Shown: positions 8,174 to 17,163, counted from the first letter of the stretch. The stretch: 64,000 bases of DNA from Clostridia bacterium (GCA_017621885.1 JAGASD010000004.1:40165-104164); one strand, 5' to 3'. The notes: generated by a model from the letters alone, not told the origin. Numbers and translations: made by a program.

Positions 8174-8209
8174 TTTTTTCGACAAAATGCACTTTTTTTG
8201 ACGAAAAAA
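8174..8209. promoter_or_regulatory. Inverted pair of Spo0A-box-like sites between the XRE gene and pncB
   Basis: TTCGACA (8178-8184) and TGACGAA (8199-8205) both fit the 0A box TGNCGAA and face each other inside a larger inverted repeat (TTTTTCGACAAAA and TTTTGACGAAAAA). The site lies about 40 bp upstream of the pncB -35 and about 80 bp upstream of the XRE start. An XRE operator is the alternative reading. Confidence 0.5.
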
Positions 8210-8242
8210 CTAAATTAGTTTAATAAAAGTGCGCAAAAACAT

Positions 8243-8271
8243 TTGATATACAGGGTGTTATGTGATAAAAT
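8243..8271 (+). promoter_or_regulatory. Putative sigma-A promoter of pncB
   Basis: TTGATA (8243-8248), a 17-bp spacer and TAAAAT (8266-8271), 54 bp upstream of the chosen start codon. Confidence 0.65.
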
Positions 8272-8325
8272 AAGAAAGAAATTCAAGGTTGGAATACCTT
8301 TTCTGACTGTGCAATGAGGTGTGCT

Positions 8326-9789
8326 ATGGAGCTATCTAAAGAATTATTTGCTGATTATAACTGCCTTACTACCGCTGAGGGTCTTCTTGCGGCAGGGATG
8401 GAGAATATTAACGTAACCTATGATATGTATTTCAGAGAAATTCCCGACAAGGGCGGCTTTGCCGTTATGGCAGGTCTCGAACAGTTGGTTGACAGATTGA
8501 AAAATCTCAGCTTTGATGAAAAATGTATTGATTCTTTCAGAAAGCAGGGCTTTTCCGAGAAGTTTATAGAATACTTTGAAAATTTTGATTTTAAATGTGA
8601 CGTATACGCTATGCCGGAGGGAACCCCGATTTTTCCGAATGAACCGATTGTTAAGGTTTGCGGCCCTGCTATTCAGGCGCAGCTTATTGAAACCCTTGTT
8701 CTTAATACAATAAATCATCAGACCCTTATTGCTACAAAGGCAAACCGTGTTTTTCGATCTGCAATGGGTCGCAAGGTTATTGAATCCGGTGCAAGACGAG
8801 CTCACGGTTTATCGGCGGCTGTTGACGGTGCAAGAGCGGCTTATATTGGCGGTGTTAGCGGTACAACCTTTTATCCCGCGTCGCAAAAGCACAATATTCC
8901 CGTAGCTACTGTTATGGGGCACGGTTGGGTGCAGCTTTTCGACAGTGAGATTGAAGCGTTTGAAGTGTATCTTGAGGAGCATGGAGAAGACGGTATGCTT
9001 CTTGTTGATACATACGATACTCTTGACAGCGGCGTGAAAAATGCCATTCAGGCATTCAATGAGGTGCTTTCTCCCAAGGGTTTGCGCCCTGCAGGTATTG
9101 TAATTGACAGTGGTGATATGACGTATCTTTCAAAGCGCGCAAGAAGAATGCTCGATGAAGCGGGCTTCCCTGATTGTGATATATATGCATCCAATTCGCT
9201 TGATGAAGTTCTTATAAAGGATATGCTCAATCAAGGTGCAAAAATTGACGGCTTCCTTGTGGGCGAAAAGCTTATAACATCCGCATCTGCACCGGTGCTT
9301 GACGGCGTTTATAAGCTTTGTGAAACCGAGAAGGACGGCGTTAAGCTTCCGGCTATTATGGTAAGTAATAATGTTAATAAAATTACAACACCTTGTTCAA
9401 AACGTGTGTGGCGGCTTTTCGATATGGAAACGGGTAAAGCTGTTGCGGATGTCCTGACAACAGCGGATGAGAGTGTTGCGGATGAAAAAACGTATTCTCT
9501 TTTTGATCCTGATTTCACATGGAAAAGAAAGACGGTTGATAATTTCGTTGCCCGTGAAATGCTCGTGCCTGTTTTCAAGAAGGGCGAATGCATTTATGAA
9601 AGCCCGTCTCTTGAGGATATACGTATTTACTGTAATGAGCAGGTTTCATCCTTGTGGGAAGAGGTTGTAAGATTTGAAAATCCGCACAGATATTATGTTG
9701 ATTTTTCAGGAAAGCTGTGGGGAATAAAGCAGTCCTTGATTGAAAAAATAATGCGTAATTCCGATGCGGGAGATAATCAGTATGTCTGA
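8326..9789 (+). CDS. pncB: Nicotinate phosphoribosyltransferase
   Basis: A 487-residue enzyme that joins nicotinate and PRPP, with ATP hydrolysis, to give nicotinate mononucleotide, the entry step of NAD salvage. Family signatures include TYDMYFREIPDKGGFAV near the start, ESGARRAHG (about 155), SGTTFYPASQKHNIPVATVM (with the His expected to be phosphorylated) and IVIDSGDMTYLS. Frames allow ATG 8314 or 8326; only 8326 has a ribosome binding site just before it (GAGGTG, 8316-8321), though the spacing is tight. The gene overlaps the next one by 8 bp. nadE in this window (53230) supplies the last step of the same pathway but is unlinked. Confidence 0.9.
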   Translation: MELSKELFADYNCLTTAEGLLAAGMENINVTYDMYFREIPDKGGFAVMAGLEQLVDRLKNLSFDEKCIDSFRKQGFSEKFIEYFENFDFKCDVYAMPEGTPIFPNEPIVKVCGPAIQAQLIETLVLNTINHQTLIATKANRVFRSAMGRKVIESGARRAHGLSAAVDGARAAYIGGVSGTTFYPASQKHNIPVATVMGHGWVQLFDSEIEAFEVYLEEHGEDGMLLVDTYDTLDSGVKNAIQAFNEVLSPKGLRPAGIVIDSGDMTYLSKRARRMLDEAGFPDCDIYASNSLDEVLIKDMLNQGAKIDGFLVGEKLITSASAPVLDGVYKLCETEKDGVKLPAIMVSNNVNKITTPCSKRVWRLFDMETGKAVADVLTTADESVADEKTYSLFDPDFTWKRKTVDNFVAREMLVPVFKKGECIYESPSLEDIRIYCNEQVSSLWEEVVRFENPHRYYVDFSGKLWGIKQSLIEKIMRNSDAGDNQYV

Positions 9790-11086
9790 AAGATATAAAC
9801 TGGGATTAACACGCAACCGGCTCTTTGAGTTCGATAATTGCGTTGTGTTTGCCGGCAGGTACGATTGTTCTGTAGAACAAGATAAAGGGGACAGGTCAAT
9901 AAAACTGCTTTCCCTTAAAGAACCGCTGGTCACTGCAAGGGTTGAGCTTGAAAAGGACGGCGAGGCCTTCGCGGTCGCGGAGCAGGTTGCCCAAAAGCTT
10001 AACCTGTGTGATGAAAATCACTGCGAGGTTTTGAAAAAATACGAATTGTGTGGCTTGAATTTTTGGGAACGGCTTTTTGAATTTACTGTTTCTTCTGACG
10101 GCTATTTTATAATTGCCGGACACACTTGCGTTGCCGATGCCAAAGCTCTTTTGCGCATTGCTGTGTGGTTTTCTGAAATTTACAATTCAGACAGCTTGAG
10201 TGTTGAGCCCTCCGAAACGGTTGTTGTTTCGCAAAAATCTCAGCTGCCGCTGGAGGTTTTGTCTCCGATTACGGATAAGCTTTCTGTTGAGCTTGATTCA
10301 AAATGGTTGGGGAAGTCTTGTGTTTTCGGCGTTGAAGATTACAAAAGGGCTAAGAGGAGCTACGACGCTTCAAGATCTGCAAGGTCAAGGTTTGAATGTG
10401 AGCTTTCGGAAGAGGTTGTTTGCGGACTTAAATCCTATTGTGCCGAGAATTGTGTGGATGTGTCTTCCGTTATTGGCTTTGCGTTTTATGAGGAGCTTTG
10501 CAAAAATATTCCTTTAAAAACCGCAGCTTCAAAAATGAATGTTTACGGCGATTCAAGATTTTTTTTCGAGGATAACAAAAAATACGGTGTCGGTGCTTAT
10601 AACGGCGTTGTAAACGTTTGTTTAAAAAAGAAGGATAAAATGAAAACCGATGATGAAAGACTTAAAGCGTTTCACATCAATATATATAAAGGTGTAACCT
10701 CCGCCTTTAAAGTTTTTTATGATGATGCTTTTATGATGTCCGTGTCACCCTCTTTGTGCGACAGTGCCTATATGTATGCCGCAGGGGAGTATAAAAATAA
10801 AGCCTCCGCAAAGTTTGCGGATAATTACGGCTGCAAAAATGAAATGCTGTGTGATTATTTCTCTTGCAATCTTGAACAGGCTTTCTGGAGTGAGCTGAAA
10901 CGCTTTTCCGATATTACCGTAGAAGAGCCGTTTAAAATGCGCAGTCTTTTCTGTTTGAATTTTGTTTTGAAAGACGGTAAGGGATTTGTTACGTTCCGAT
11001 ATAAAGAATCTTTGTGCAACGACAAAACCGCAGAAGTAATCTTTAAAAATGCCGTTGAGAATATAACCGCATTTTCACAAAAATAA
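9782..11086 (+). CDS. Unrecognised protein, possibly condensation/CAT-like acyltransferase fold
   Basis: A 434-residue soluble protein. The start at ATG 9782 follows GGGAG (9768-9772) by 9 bp and overlaps the pncB stop by 8 bp, so translation of the two is probably coupled. The order of segments recalls the condensation/chloramphenicol-acetyltransferase superfamily: GHTCVADAKALLRIAVWF (about residues 114-131) stands where HHxxxDG is expected, a helix with the pattern ENCVDVSSVIGFAFYEEL follows near 230, and a floor-loop-like stretch near 265-290. The second His and the Gly of the catalytic motif are missing, so activity is doubtful. The protein is rich in Cys (over 15). The assignment is tentative and rests on pattern only. 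Confidence 0.5.
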   Translation: MSERYKLGLTRNRLFEFDNCVVFAGRYDCSVEQDKGDRSIKLLSLKEPLVTARVELEKDGEAFAVAEQVAQKLNLCDENHCEVLKKYELCGLNFWERLFEFTVSSDGYFIIAGHTCVADAKALLRIAVWFSEIYNSDSLSVEPSETVVVSQKSQLPLEVLSPITDKLSVELDSKWLGKSCVFGVEDYKRAKRSYDASRSARSRFECELSEEVVCGLKSYCAENCVDVSSVIGFAFYEELCKNIPLKTAASKMNVYGDSRFFFEDNKKYGVGAYNGVVNVCLKKKDKMKTDDERLKAFHINIYKGVTSAFKVFYDDAFMMSVSPSLCDSAYMYAAGEYKNKASAKFADNYGCKNEMLCDYFSCNLEQAFWSELKRFSDITVEEPFKMRSLFCLNFVLKDGKGFVTFRYKESLCNDKTAEVIFKNAVENITAFSQK

Positions 11087-11102
11087 ATATATTTTTTATA
11101 TT

Positions 11103-11145
11103 AGCGATTTCAAGCAAAAACAGCTTGACATCGCTATTTTTTTTT
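11103..11145 (+). terminator. Terminator after the pncB operon
   Basis: AGCGATTTCAAGC pairs with GCTTGACATCGCT (one internal mismatch region) and is followed by a run of T (11138-11145). Confidence 0.8.
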
Positions 11146-11157
11146 GATGCAAAACTA

Positions 11158-11186
11158 TTGACAAAAATGGGTGGGTTAATTATAAT
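11158..11186 (+). promoter_or_regulatory. Sigma-A promoter of the dcw cluster
   Basis: Perfect TTGACA (11158-11163), a 17-bp spacer and perfect TATAAT (11181-11186), 77 bp upstream of mraZ. The spacing and the strength fit the main promoter of a division cluster. Confidence 0.9.
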
Positions 11187-11187
11187 A

Positions 11188-11222
11188 GTGTCATGATGTG
11201 TCACGAAATGGGTCAAAGTGTC
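11188..11222 (+). promoter_or_regulatory. Candidate MraZ operator: 10-bp-periodic direct repeats
   Basis: Just after the -10 the sequence reads GTGTCATGAT, GTGTCACGAA, ATGGGTCAAA and GTGTC at 11188, 11198, 11208 and 11218, that is four related pentamers at a 10-bp period. MraZ of E. coli is known to bind direct repeats with the same helical period in front of its own gene. Binding here is inference. Confidence 0.5.
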
Positions 11223-11262
11223 TCGGTTTTGGATGCAAATTTACGCGGAAAGGATTGTCGGT

Positions 11263-11691
11263 ATGTTTTGCAGTCAGTTTGAACATTCACTTGATGAGAA
11301 AAACCGTTTTAAGGTACCGGCATCTCTTCGCGATGAGTTGGGCACCAAAACCTACCTTATTAAATCTCCCGATTCTGATACAAGGTGCATCTTCCTTTAT
11401 TCAGAGGAAGGCTGGAACGAGCTTTATAAACAATTTAACCAGGGCAGTGAACACAATCAGCTTATGCGCCGTATGGCAAGAAAGATTCTTTCAAGTGTTA
11501 TCTGCGGTGAGGTCGATAAGGGCGGCAGACTTACTCTTAACGCTGCTCTTAAAGAGTATGCAGGTATTGAAGGCGAAGTGCAGATTGTAGGTAACAACAA
11601 CCACATAGAGCTCTGGTCACCCGAAGAGTGGGCTAAAGAGCTTGCTATACTTGATGAGCAGTCAACTGACTCGCTGAATATCAATTTCTGA
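11263..11691 (+). CDS. mraZ: Transcriptional regulator MraZ
   Basis: A 142-residue protein with the two tandem SpoVT/AbrB-like MraZ domains. The first begins FEHSLDEKNRFKVPASLRDE; the second contains CGEVDKGGRLTLNAALKEYA. MraZ is a ring-forming DNA-binding protein that controls the dcw operon it begins. I chose ATG 11263 because AAAGGA lies 8 bp before it and the family consensus starts here; the longer frame adds a stretch that overlaps the operator-like repeats. The stop overlaps the rsmH start (TGATG), so the two are coupled. Confidence 0.93.
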   Translation: MFCSQFEHSLDEKNRFKVPASLRDELGTKTYLIKSPDSDTRCIFLYSEEGWNELYKQFNQGSEHNQLMRRMARKILSSVICGEVDKGGRLTLNAALKEYAGIEGEVQIVGNNNHIELWSPEEWAKELAILDEQSTDSLNINF

Positions 11692-12620
11692 TGCTTATGG
11701 ATTTTAAACATATTTCGGTGCTTCTTGAAGAATCGGTCGAATCCCTGAACATAAAACCTGACGGTGTTTATGTGGACTGCACGGCAGGGGGCGGCGGTCA
11801 TTCCGCAGCAATCCTTTTTCACCTTGGAGAAAACGGAAGAATGGTGCTTATTGACCAGGATCCGGATGCCGTGAATACTCTTAAAAAAAGATTTGACGGT
11901 GACAAAAGAGTAACAATCGTTCATGACAATTTCAGTAATTTTTCAAATATACTTTCAGATTTGGGAATAGATGCCGTTGATGGTATTGTGGCAGATTTAG
12001 GTGTCAGCAGCCATCAGCTTGACACAGCTGAAAGAGGGTTTTCTTTTCATCACGATGCAAATCTCGATATGAGAATGAGTCAGCAGGGCAAAAGTGCTGC
12101 AGATGTAGTGAATACTTATTCTAAAAACGAGCTCGCCAGTGTGATTTTGCGCTACGGCGAGGAAAAGTTTGCGGACAGAGTTGCAAATGAAATCATAAAA
12201 GCCCGTGAAGCTAAAAGAATAGAAACTACGCTTGAGCTTGCCCGGATAGTTTCTTCTGCTATTCCTGCCAAATTCCGAAGAAACGGTCATCCTGCAAGAA
12301 AAACCTTTCAGGCAATAAGAATTGAGGTTAACGGTGAGCTTGATGTGCTGAAAAATACGCTCCCCGATATGTTCGAAAAACTCAAAAGTAACGGCGTTTT
12401 GTCTGTTATTACATTCCATTCCCTTGAGGATAAAATTGTTAAGGATTATTTCAGAACACTTAAAGAGGGCTGTACTTGTCCAAAGGATTTTCCGGTTTGT
12501 GTATGTGGGAAAAAGCCCAAGGCTGTTGTTAAATCAGCAGGAGTCAAGGCTTCGGGTAAGGAGCTTGATGAAAATAACAGAAGCCGTAGTGCAAAGCTGC
12601 GCACGGCAATGAAGATATAG
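11691..12620 (+). CDS. rsmH: 16S rRNA (cytosine(1402)-N(4))-methyltransferase
   Basis: A 309-residue SAM-dependent enzyme that methylates N4 of C1402 in the 30S P site. The SAM-binding loop VDCTAGGGGHSAAIL lies near residues 27-41. GIVADLGVSSHQLDTAERGF is the family signature. ARKTFQAIRIEVNGEL and LSVITFHSLEDKIVK near the C-terminal half are also typical. The ATG at 11691 shares bases with the mraZ stop; ATG 11697 is an alternative. No separate ribosome binding site is seen, consistent with coupling. Confidence 0.95.
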   Translation: MLMDFKHISVLLEESVESLNIKPDGVYVDCTAGGGGHSAAILFHLGENGRMVLIDQDPDAVNTLKKRFDGDKRVTIVHDNFSNFSNILSDLGIDAVDGIVADLGVSSHQLDTAERGFSFHHDANLDMRMSQQGKSAADVVNTYSKNELASVILRYGEEKFADRVANEIIKAREAKRIETTLELARIVSSAIPAKFRRNGHPARKTFQAIRIEVNGELDVLKNTLPDMFEKLKSNGVLSVITFHSLEDKIVKDYFRTLKEGCTCPKDFPVCVCGKKPKAVVKSAGVKASGKELDENNRSRSAKLRTAMKI

Positions 12621-12642
12621 ATTTTTTTCAGGAGGAAAGATA

Positions 12643-13218
12643 ATGGTTTACAGAGGTACAGAGGCTTACGATTTTTCGCTTTTTGAGCCTCAGGTTATAG
12701 AGCAACCTAAAAAACAGAATAAAAAAGTTGCAAAGCCTAAGAAAACCGCAGCTCCTGCAAAAAAAACTGCACAAAGAACACAGAAGAATACACATTCCAA
12801 GGTTATAGATAATTATCAGTACGAGGTTGAACGTAATTCGCAGAAGGCAAGTGTACCTTCGGCTATCAAAAAAGCAATGTGCTTCGGTCTTGCTTGCTTT
12901 GCAATGATGATAGGTCTTCTTGTTATGGAAACGAAGTCTGATGCACTTATGACGGAGATTTCTTCCGTTCAGAAGGAAATTGATATTGCACACGGTGAAA
13001 ACGTAAGACTCAACGCCGAGCTCAGCAGTATGATAGCAACGGATAAAATTGAGGATTACGCTGTTAACGTTCTTGGTATGGTTAAGGCAGAAAGCTATCA
13101 GATTAACTATATTGACCTTTCAGAGGGCGATGAAATTGTTGTTTCCGGAGATAAAACGGTTGATGAAGCATCCGAAGGTGTAAATAAACTTAAAACTTTG
13201 TTTGCATATAATTTTTGA
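12643..13218 (+). CDS. ftsL: FtsL/DivIC-like cell division protein
   Basis: A 191-residue single-pass membrane protein placed between rsmH and the class B PBP, the standard position of ftsL. A basic, Lys/Ala/Pro-rich cytoplasmic N-terminus (about 1-75) is followed by a membrane segment (CFGLACFAMMIGLLVM, about 82-97) and a coiled coil (about 98-130: ISSVQKEIDIAHGENVRLNA), then DKIEDYAVNVLGMVK, as in FtsL/DivIC proteins. Its partner in the FtsQLB-type complex would be the ftsQ/divIB product. GGAGG (12631-12635) sets the start. The N-terminal extension is longer than in most FtsL. The name rests mainly on topology and position. Confidence 0.8.
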   Translation: MVYRGTEAYDFSLFEPQVIEQPKKQNKKVAKPKKTAAPAKKTAQRTQKNTHSKVIDNYQYEVERNSQKASVPSAIKKAMCFGLACFAMMIGLLVMETKSDALMTEISSVQKEIDIAHGENVRLNAELSSMIATDKIEDYAVNVLGMVKAESYQINYIDLSEGDEIVVSGDKTVDEASEGVNKLKTLFAYNF

Positions 13219-13233
13219 ATAAAAAATATATAT

Positions 13234-13263
13234 GAGAGTTGAGAAATCTCGACTCTCTTTTTT
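13234..13263 (+). terminator. Terminator after ftsL
   Basis: GAGAGTTGAG and CTCGACTCTC pair with one mismatch around AAAT and are followed by a T-run. It implies that part of the cluster transcription ends here and restarts before the PBP gene. Confidence 0.75.
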
Positions 13264-13321
13264 GCATTGGGGCATAAAGAATTGTCCGGGTTTGTCCTGA
13301 AGTAAAATATTTAAGCTTTTT

Positions 13322-13351
13322 TTGGCATTGTGATATTAAGTATGTTATAAT
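13322..13351 (+). promoter_or_regulatory. Putative promoter of the PBP-mur part of the dcw cluster
   Basis: TTGGCA (13322-13327), an 18-bp spacer and TATAAT (13346-13351). The 113-bp leader to the PBP start has no other clear signal. Confidence 0.55.
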
Positions 13352-13464
13352 GTAATAGATATATATTTTTACCGTTTAATTAATTATCAGTAAAAATTTC
13401 AGTTAGTATTCTATATAATAATATGACAAGGGTTTTGTACCCGTTGCTTTCAGGTGGTGTATGT

Positions 13465-15684
13465 ATGTCAAGAGTAAACTCTAATTTGAAAAAACGCTGT
13501 GCAAGTGCTATTGCATTTATTCTTGTTTTTGGATTTGGCCTTGATATTTGCAGACTTTTTTATTTTCAGGTAATTAAAGCTGATGAATACAGAACCGAGG
13601 CGGAAGCTCAGCAGTTAAGCGATACTGTAGTTTCTGCAGACAGAGGCGTTATTTACGATGCGAATATGAACGTTCTTGCTGAAAGTGCATCTGCCTGGCT
13701 GGTTTATGTGAATCCGTCTAAAATCAAAGATGAAGCACAAAAAAATCTTGTTGCCACGGGACTTTCAAAAATACTCGGTGATGTTACTGCAGAAACAATT
13801 GCAGAAAAAATAAGCAACAAAGAATACAGCTACGTTAAAATCAAAAGCCGTATTGAATACAATGCCAAAACGGCAATTTCGGAATTTGTTAAAGAAAATG
13901 AGCTTTATGAGGTAATAGGTCTTGATCCCGATACAAAGAGGTATTATCCCTTCGGGAATTTTGCATCAACCGTTATTGGTATGACTAACAGTGATAATAA
14001 CGGCAGAGCAGGTCTTGAGCTTAAATACAACGATACGTTAACCGGTGTCCCCGGAAGAATAATTACCGCTAAGGATGCCAACAGCGGGCTTATGTCAAGT
14101 AATTATGAAACAAAGTTCGATGCGGAGCAGGGCACAAGTCTTGTTCTTACGATCGATAAAAGCGTTCAGTATTATCTTGAAAAAGGTCTTTCTCAGGCGG
14201 TTAAGGATAATAAGGCGGCTTCTGCATACGGAATAGTTATGGAGGTTGATACGGGTGCTGTTCTTGCAATGGCAACAATGCCCGATTACAACCTCAATGA
14301 GCCTTCGGTGCTGACTGATAAGGCTATCCTTGCAGAGCTTTCAAAAATTAAAGATGAAGATGAGTATGACGTTGCGTATAACAATGCCGTGTATCTTATG
14401 TGGCGTAACAGAGCCATAAGCGATACGTATGAGCCCGGCTCCGTATTCAAGATTTTTACTGCTGCGGCAGGTCTTGAAGAGGGGGTTGTTTCGAGCAGCT
14501 CTACATATAATTGCACCGGCTCTATCAGGGTTGCAGAAAACATAATCAACTGTCATAAGCATTCGGGTCACGGCACACAAACATTTACTCAGGGTCTTAT
14601 GAATTCCTGTAACCCGTTTTTTATTACAATCGGTCAGGAATTGGGTACGGACAGATTCTATAAGTATTTTGAAGCCTTCGGCTTTACCGAAACAACCGGA
14701 ATAGATTTACCTGCCGAAGCGGAGCCTGCGGCTGATATCACTTATCACTCAAAGGATAAAATGGGGATTGCACAGCTTTCCTCAAGTGCCTTCGGTCAGA
14801 CCTTCCAGGTAAGTGCGGTGCAGATGATTACAGCGGTTTCTGCCGTTGCTAACGGCGGCAGACTTATGCAGCCCTATGTTGTTGCTAAAAAGCTTGACCA
14901 GGACGGTAACACCGTTTATGAAACTACTCCTACCGTTAAAAGACAGGTTATTTCCGAAAACACAAGTGAAACGGTAATCGGTATGATGGAAATGGTTGTT
15001 GCTGAGGGTACGGGTAAAAATGCATATATTCCCGGCTACAGGGTTGCAGGCAAAACCGGTACATCTGAAAAGCTTACGGTTGACGGTCAGTATATCGCAT
15101 CCTTCGTGGGATGTGCTCCTGCTGATGATCCGAAAATTGCTGTTCTTATTATCATAGATGAGCCTCAGGGCGCAAGTCACGGCGGTGGTGCCATAGCTGC
15201 ACCCGTTGCCGGTTCGGTGATTGAACAGACACTCAAATATATGAATGTTGAGCCTGTGTACACAGATGACGAGCTCTCAAAAATAAATGCTGTAACACCG
15301 GATGTTACCAATGTCAGTGTGAGTGCGGCTAAGAATACACTTTCAACGGAAGGCTTTACAGCAAGAGTTGTGGGTAAAGGTGATAAGGTAATAACCCAGT
15401 ATCCCATTAAGGGGCAGAGTATTCCTATGGGCGGTGTAGTTGTTCTTTACACTGAGCCTAACGTTAAGGATACAACGTCCGTGGTTCCCAATCTTACGGG
15501 TCTCAGTATAAGTGAGGCTAATGCAAGGGCTGTAAATGCAGGCTATAATATTAAGGTTTCGGGTGCTGCTCTTGATAGTGAGGTTGTTTCTTACAGACAG
15601 AGCGTGGCAGAGGGAACGAAGGCTGAGCTTGGCTCAACCATTACAGTTTACTTTAAAACAACAACAGGCGTTCAGGACGATTAA
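13465..15684 (+). CDS. Class B penicillin-binding protein with PASTA domains (SpoVD/PBP2 type)
   Basis: A 739-residue transpeptidase that cross-links septal or spore-cortex peptidoglycan. One N-terminal membrane segment (about 13-32) is followed by a dimerisation domain and the transpeptidase domain with all three active-site motifs: SVFK in YEPGSVFKIF (about 330), SCN in LMNSCNPFF (about 378), and KTG in VAGKTGTSEK (about 530). Two PASTA domains end the protein (about 610-670 and 672-735; the second starts VVPNLTGLSISEANARA). ATG 13465 is preferred because AGGTGG (13452-13457) lies 7 bp before it. As the only class B PBP in the cluster it may serve division, sporulation, or both; a SpoVD name is possible. 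Confidence 0.92.
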   Translation: MSRVNSNLKKRCASAIAFILVFGFGLDICRLFYFQVIKADEYRTEAEAQQLSDTVVSADRGVIYDANMNVLAESASAWLVYVNPSKIKDEAQKNLVATGLSKILGDVTAETIAEKISNKEYSYVKIKSRIEYNAKTAISEFVKENELYEVIGLDPDTKRYYPFGNFASTVIGMTNSDNNGRAGLELKYNDTLTGVPGRIITAKDANSGLMSSNYETKFDAEQGTSLVLTIDKSVQYYLEKGLSQAVKDNKAASAYGIVMEVDTGAVLAMATMPDYNLNEPSVLTDKAILAELSKIKDEDEYDVAYNNAVYLMWRNRAISDTYEPGSVFKIFTAAAGLEEGVVSSSSTYNCTGSIRVAENIINCHKHSGHGTQTFTQGLMNSCNPFFITIGQELGTDRFYKYFEAFGFTETTGIDLPAEAEPAADITYHSKDKMGIAQLSSSAFGQTFQVSAVQMITAVSAVANGGRLMQPYVVAKKLDQDGNTVYETTPTVKRQVISENTSETVIGMMEMVVAEGTGKNAYIPGYRVAGKTGTSEKLTVDGQYIASFVGCAPADDPKIAVLIIIDEPQGASHGGGAIAAPVAGSVIEQTLKYMNVEPVYTDDELSKINAVTPDVTNVSVSAAKNTLSTEGFTARVVGKGDKVITQYPIKGQSIPMGGVVVLYTEPNVKDTTSVVPNLTGLSISEANARAVNAGYNIKVSGAALDSEVVSYRQSVAEGTKAELGSTITVYFKTTTGVQDD

Positions 15685-15718
15685 TTTAGTCGGCGACAAA
15701 TAAAGAGGAGAGTTGAAA

Positions 15719-17140
15719 ATGCTTTTATCAGAACTTTTAAACGGTTTGAATATATTGTCCGAGTATGAGGATAGAGAGATTGCTGACGTAACAGACAAAA
15801 CCTTGAAGATTTCAGAGGGTTGTGCATTCGTTTGCGTAATAGGTGCAAGATTTGACGGACATTCTTTTGCGGAAACTGCCGTTAAAGAGGGTGCAAAAGC
15901 GGTAATCGTTTCAAGAGATATGGGGTTAAAAGAACAGATTATTGTTGAAAATACCCGTGAAGCCTATGCCGTTATGTGCAAAAATCTTAACGGCGCAGCG
16001 GTTGATAAGCTTACTGTTATCGGTATTACGGGCACAAACGGCAAAACAACCACCGCCTTTGTTGTGAAGGATATACTTGCTGAAATGGGCATAAAAAGCG
16101 GTCTTATCGGCACTGTTAAGAATATGGTTGGTGATAAAGAATTCAGCACAGAGCTCACTACTCCCGACCCTTACGATATGCACGCGCTTTTCAAAATGAT
16201 GGTTGATGACGGAATTAAGTATTGCGTAATGGAAACCTCCTCCCAGGCATTCCACCAGATGCGCCTTGCGGGTATACATTTCAAAACAGGAGTGTTTACT
16301 AACCTTACGCAGGACCATCTTGATTATCACGGCACTATCGAAGAGTATAAGCGTTGCAAAAAAATGCTTTTCACAAATTGTGATAAAGCCGTAATTAATG
16401 CTGATGATGAAAACGGTGCTTATATGGCTGACGGCATTGAAGCTGAGGTGAAAGCTTATTCAATAAATGAAGCGTCCGATTACAGAGCTGAAAATACAGA
16501 ATTTTTTTCGGACAGAGTTGAATATGATTTGAACGGAAAGCACGTTGTTTTCCATATACCGGGCGGCTTTTCGGTTTATAATTCCTTGTGTGCAATCGGC
16601 GCGGTTTGCTCTTTGGGTTTTGAATTTGAAGATGTTATTAATGCTGTGGCAGGTGCCGCGACGGTAAAGGGCAGGCTTGAGCTTCTTAAAACAGATACGG
16701 ATTACGGTGTTATTATCGACTATGCCCACACTCCCGACGGCCTTGAAAAAGCCATCAATGCAGTGCGCGGCTTCACAAAGGGCAGAGTGATTACTCTTTT
16801 TGGTTGCGGCGGTGACCGTGATAAAACAAAGCGTCCTAAAATGGGCAGAATGGCAACGGATTTATCTGATATTGTTGTTATTACTACCGATAACCCCCGT
16901 ACAGAGGACCCCGATGAAATTATCAAGGATATTCTTATCGGTACTGTGGGCACAAAGGCAGAGGTCGTTACAATTACAGACCGAAGTGAGGCAATTGCCC
17001 ATGCTCTTAAAATCGCGGAAAAAGGCGATACAATTCTTCTTGCGGGTAAGGGTCACGAAACGTATCAGGTAATCGGTAAAGAGCGTGTTCATTATGATGA
17101 GCGTGAAATAGTTGCAAAGGCTCTTGCTGATATTAAGTAA
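15719..17140 (+). CDS. murE: UDP-MurNAc-tripeptide synthetase (meso-diaminopimelate type)
   Basis: A 473-residue Mur ligase that adds the third amino acid to UDP-MurNAc-L-Ala-D-Glu. The ATP-binding loop VIGITGTNGKTTTAFVVK spans about residues 100-117. TTDNPRTEDP near residue 390 carries the DNPR signature that known families use to select meso-diaminopimelate rather than lysine. Two possible starts lie close together: TTG 15713 is only 2 bp from GAGGAG (15705-15710), while ATG 15719 is 8 bp from it, so ATG is chosen. murF follows after 23 bp. Confidence 0.95.
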   Translation: MLLSELLNGLNILSEYEDREIADVTDKTLKISEGCAFVCVIGARFDGHSFAETAVKEGAKAVIVSRDMGLKEQIIVENTREAYAVMCKNLNGAAVDKLTVIGITGTNGKTTTAFVVKDILAEMGIKSGLIGTVKNMVGDKEFSTELTTPDPYDMHALFKMMVDDGIKYCVMETSSQAFHQMRLAGIHFKTGVFTNLTQDHLDYHGTIEEYKRCKKMLFTNCDKAVINADDENGAYMADGIEAEVKAYSINEASDYRAENTEFFSDRVEYDLNGKHVVFHIPGGFSVYNSLCAIGAVCSLGFEFEDVINAVAGAATVKGRLELLKTDTDYGVIIDYAHTPDGLEKAINAVRGFTKGRVITLFGCGGDRDKTKRPKMGRMATDLSDIVVITTDNPRTEDPDEIIKDILIGTVGTKAEVVTITDRSEAIAHALKIAEKGDTILLAGKGHETYQVIGKERVHYDEREIVAKALADIK

Positions 17141-17163
17141 TTTGTTCAGAGTGGGAAACAGGT

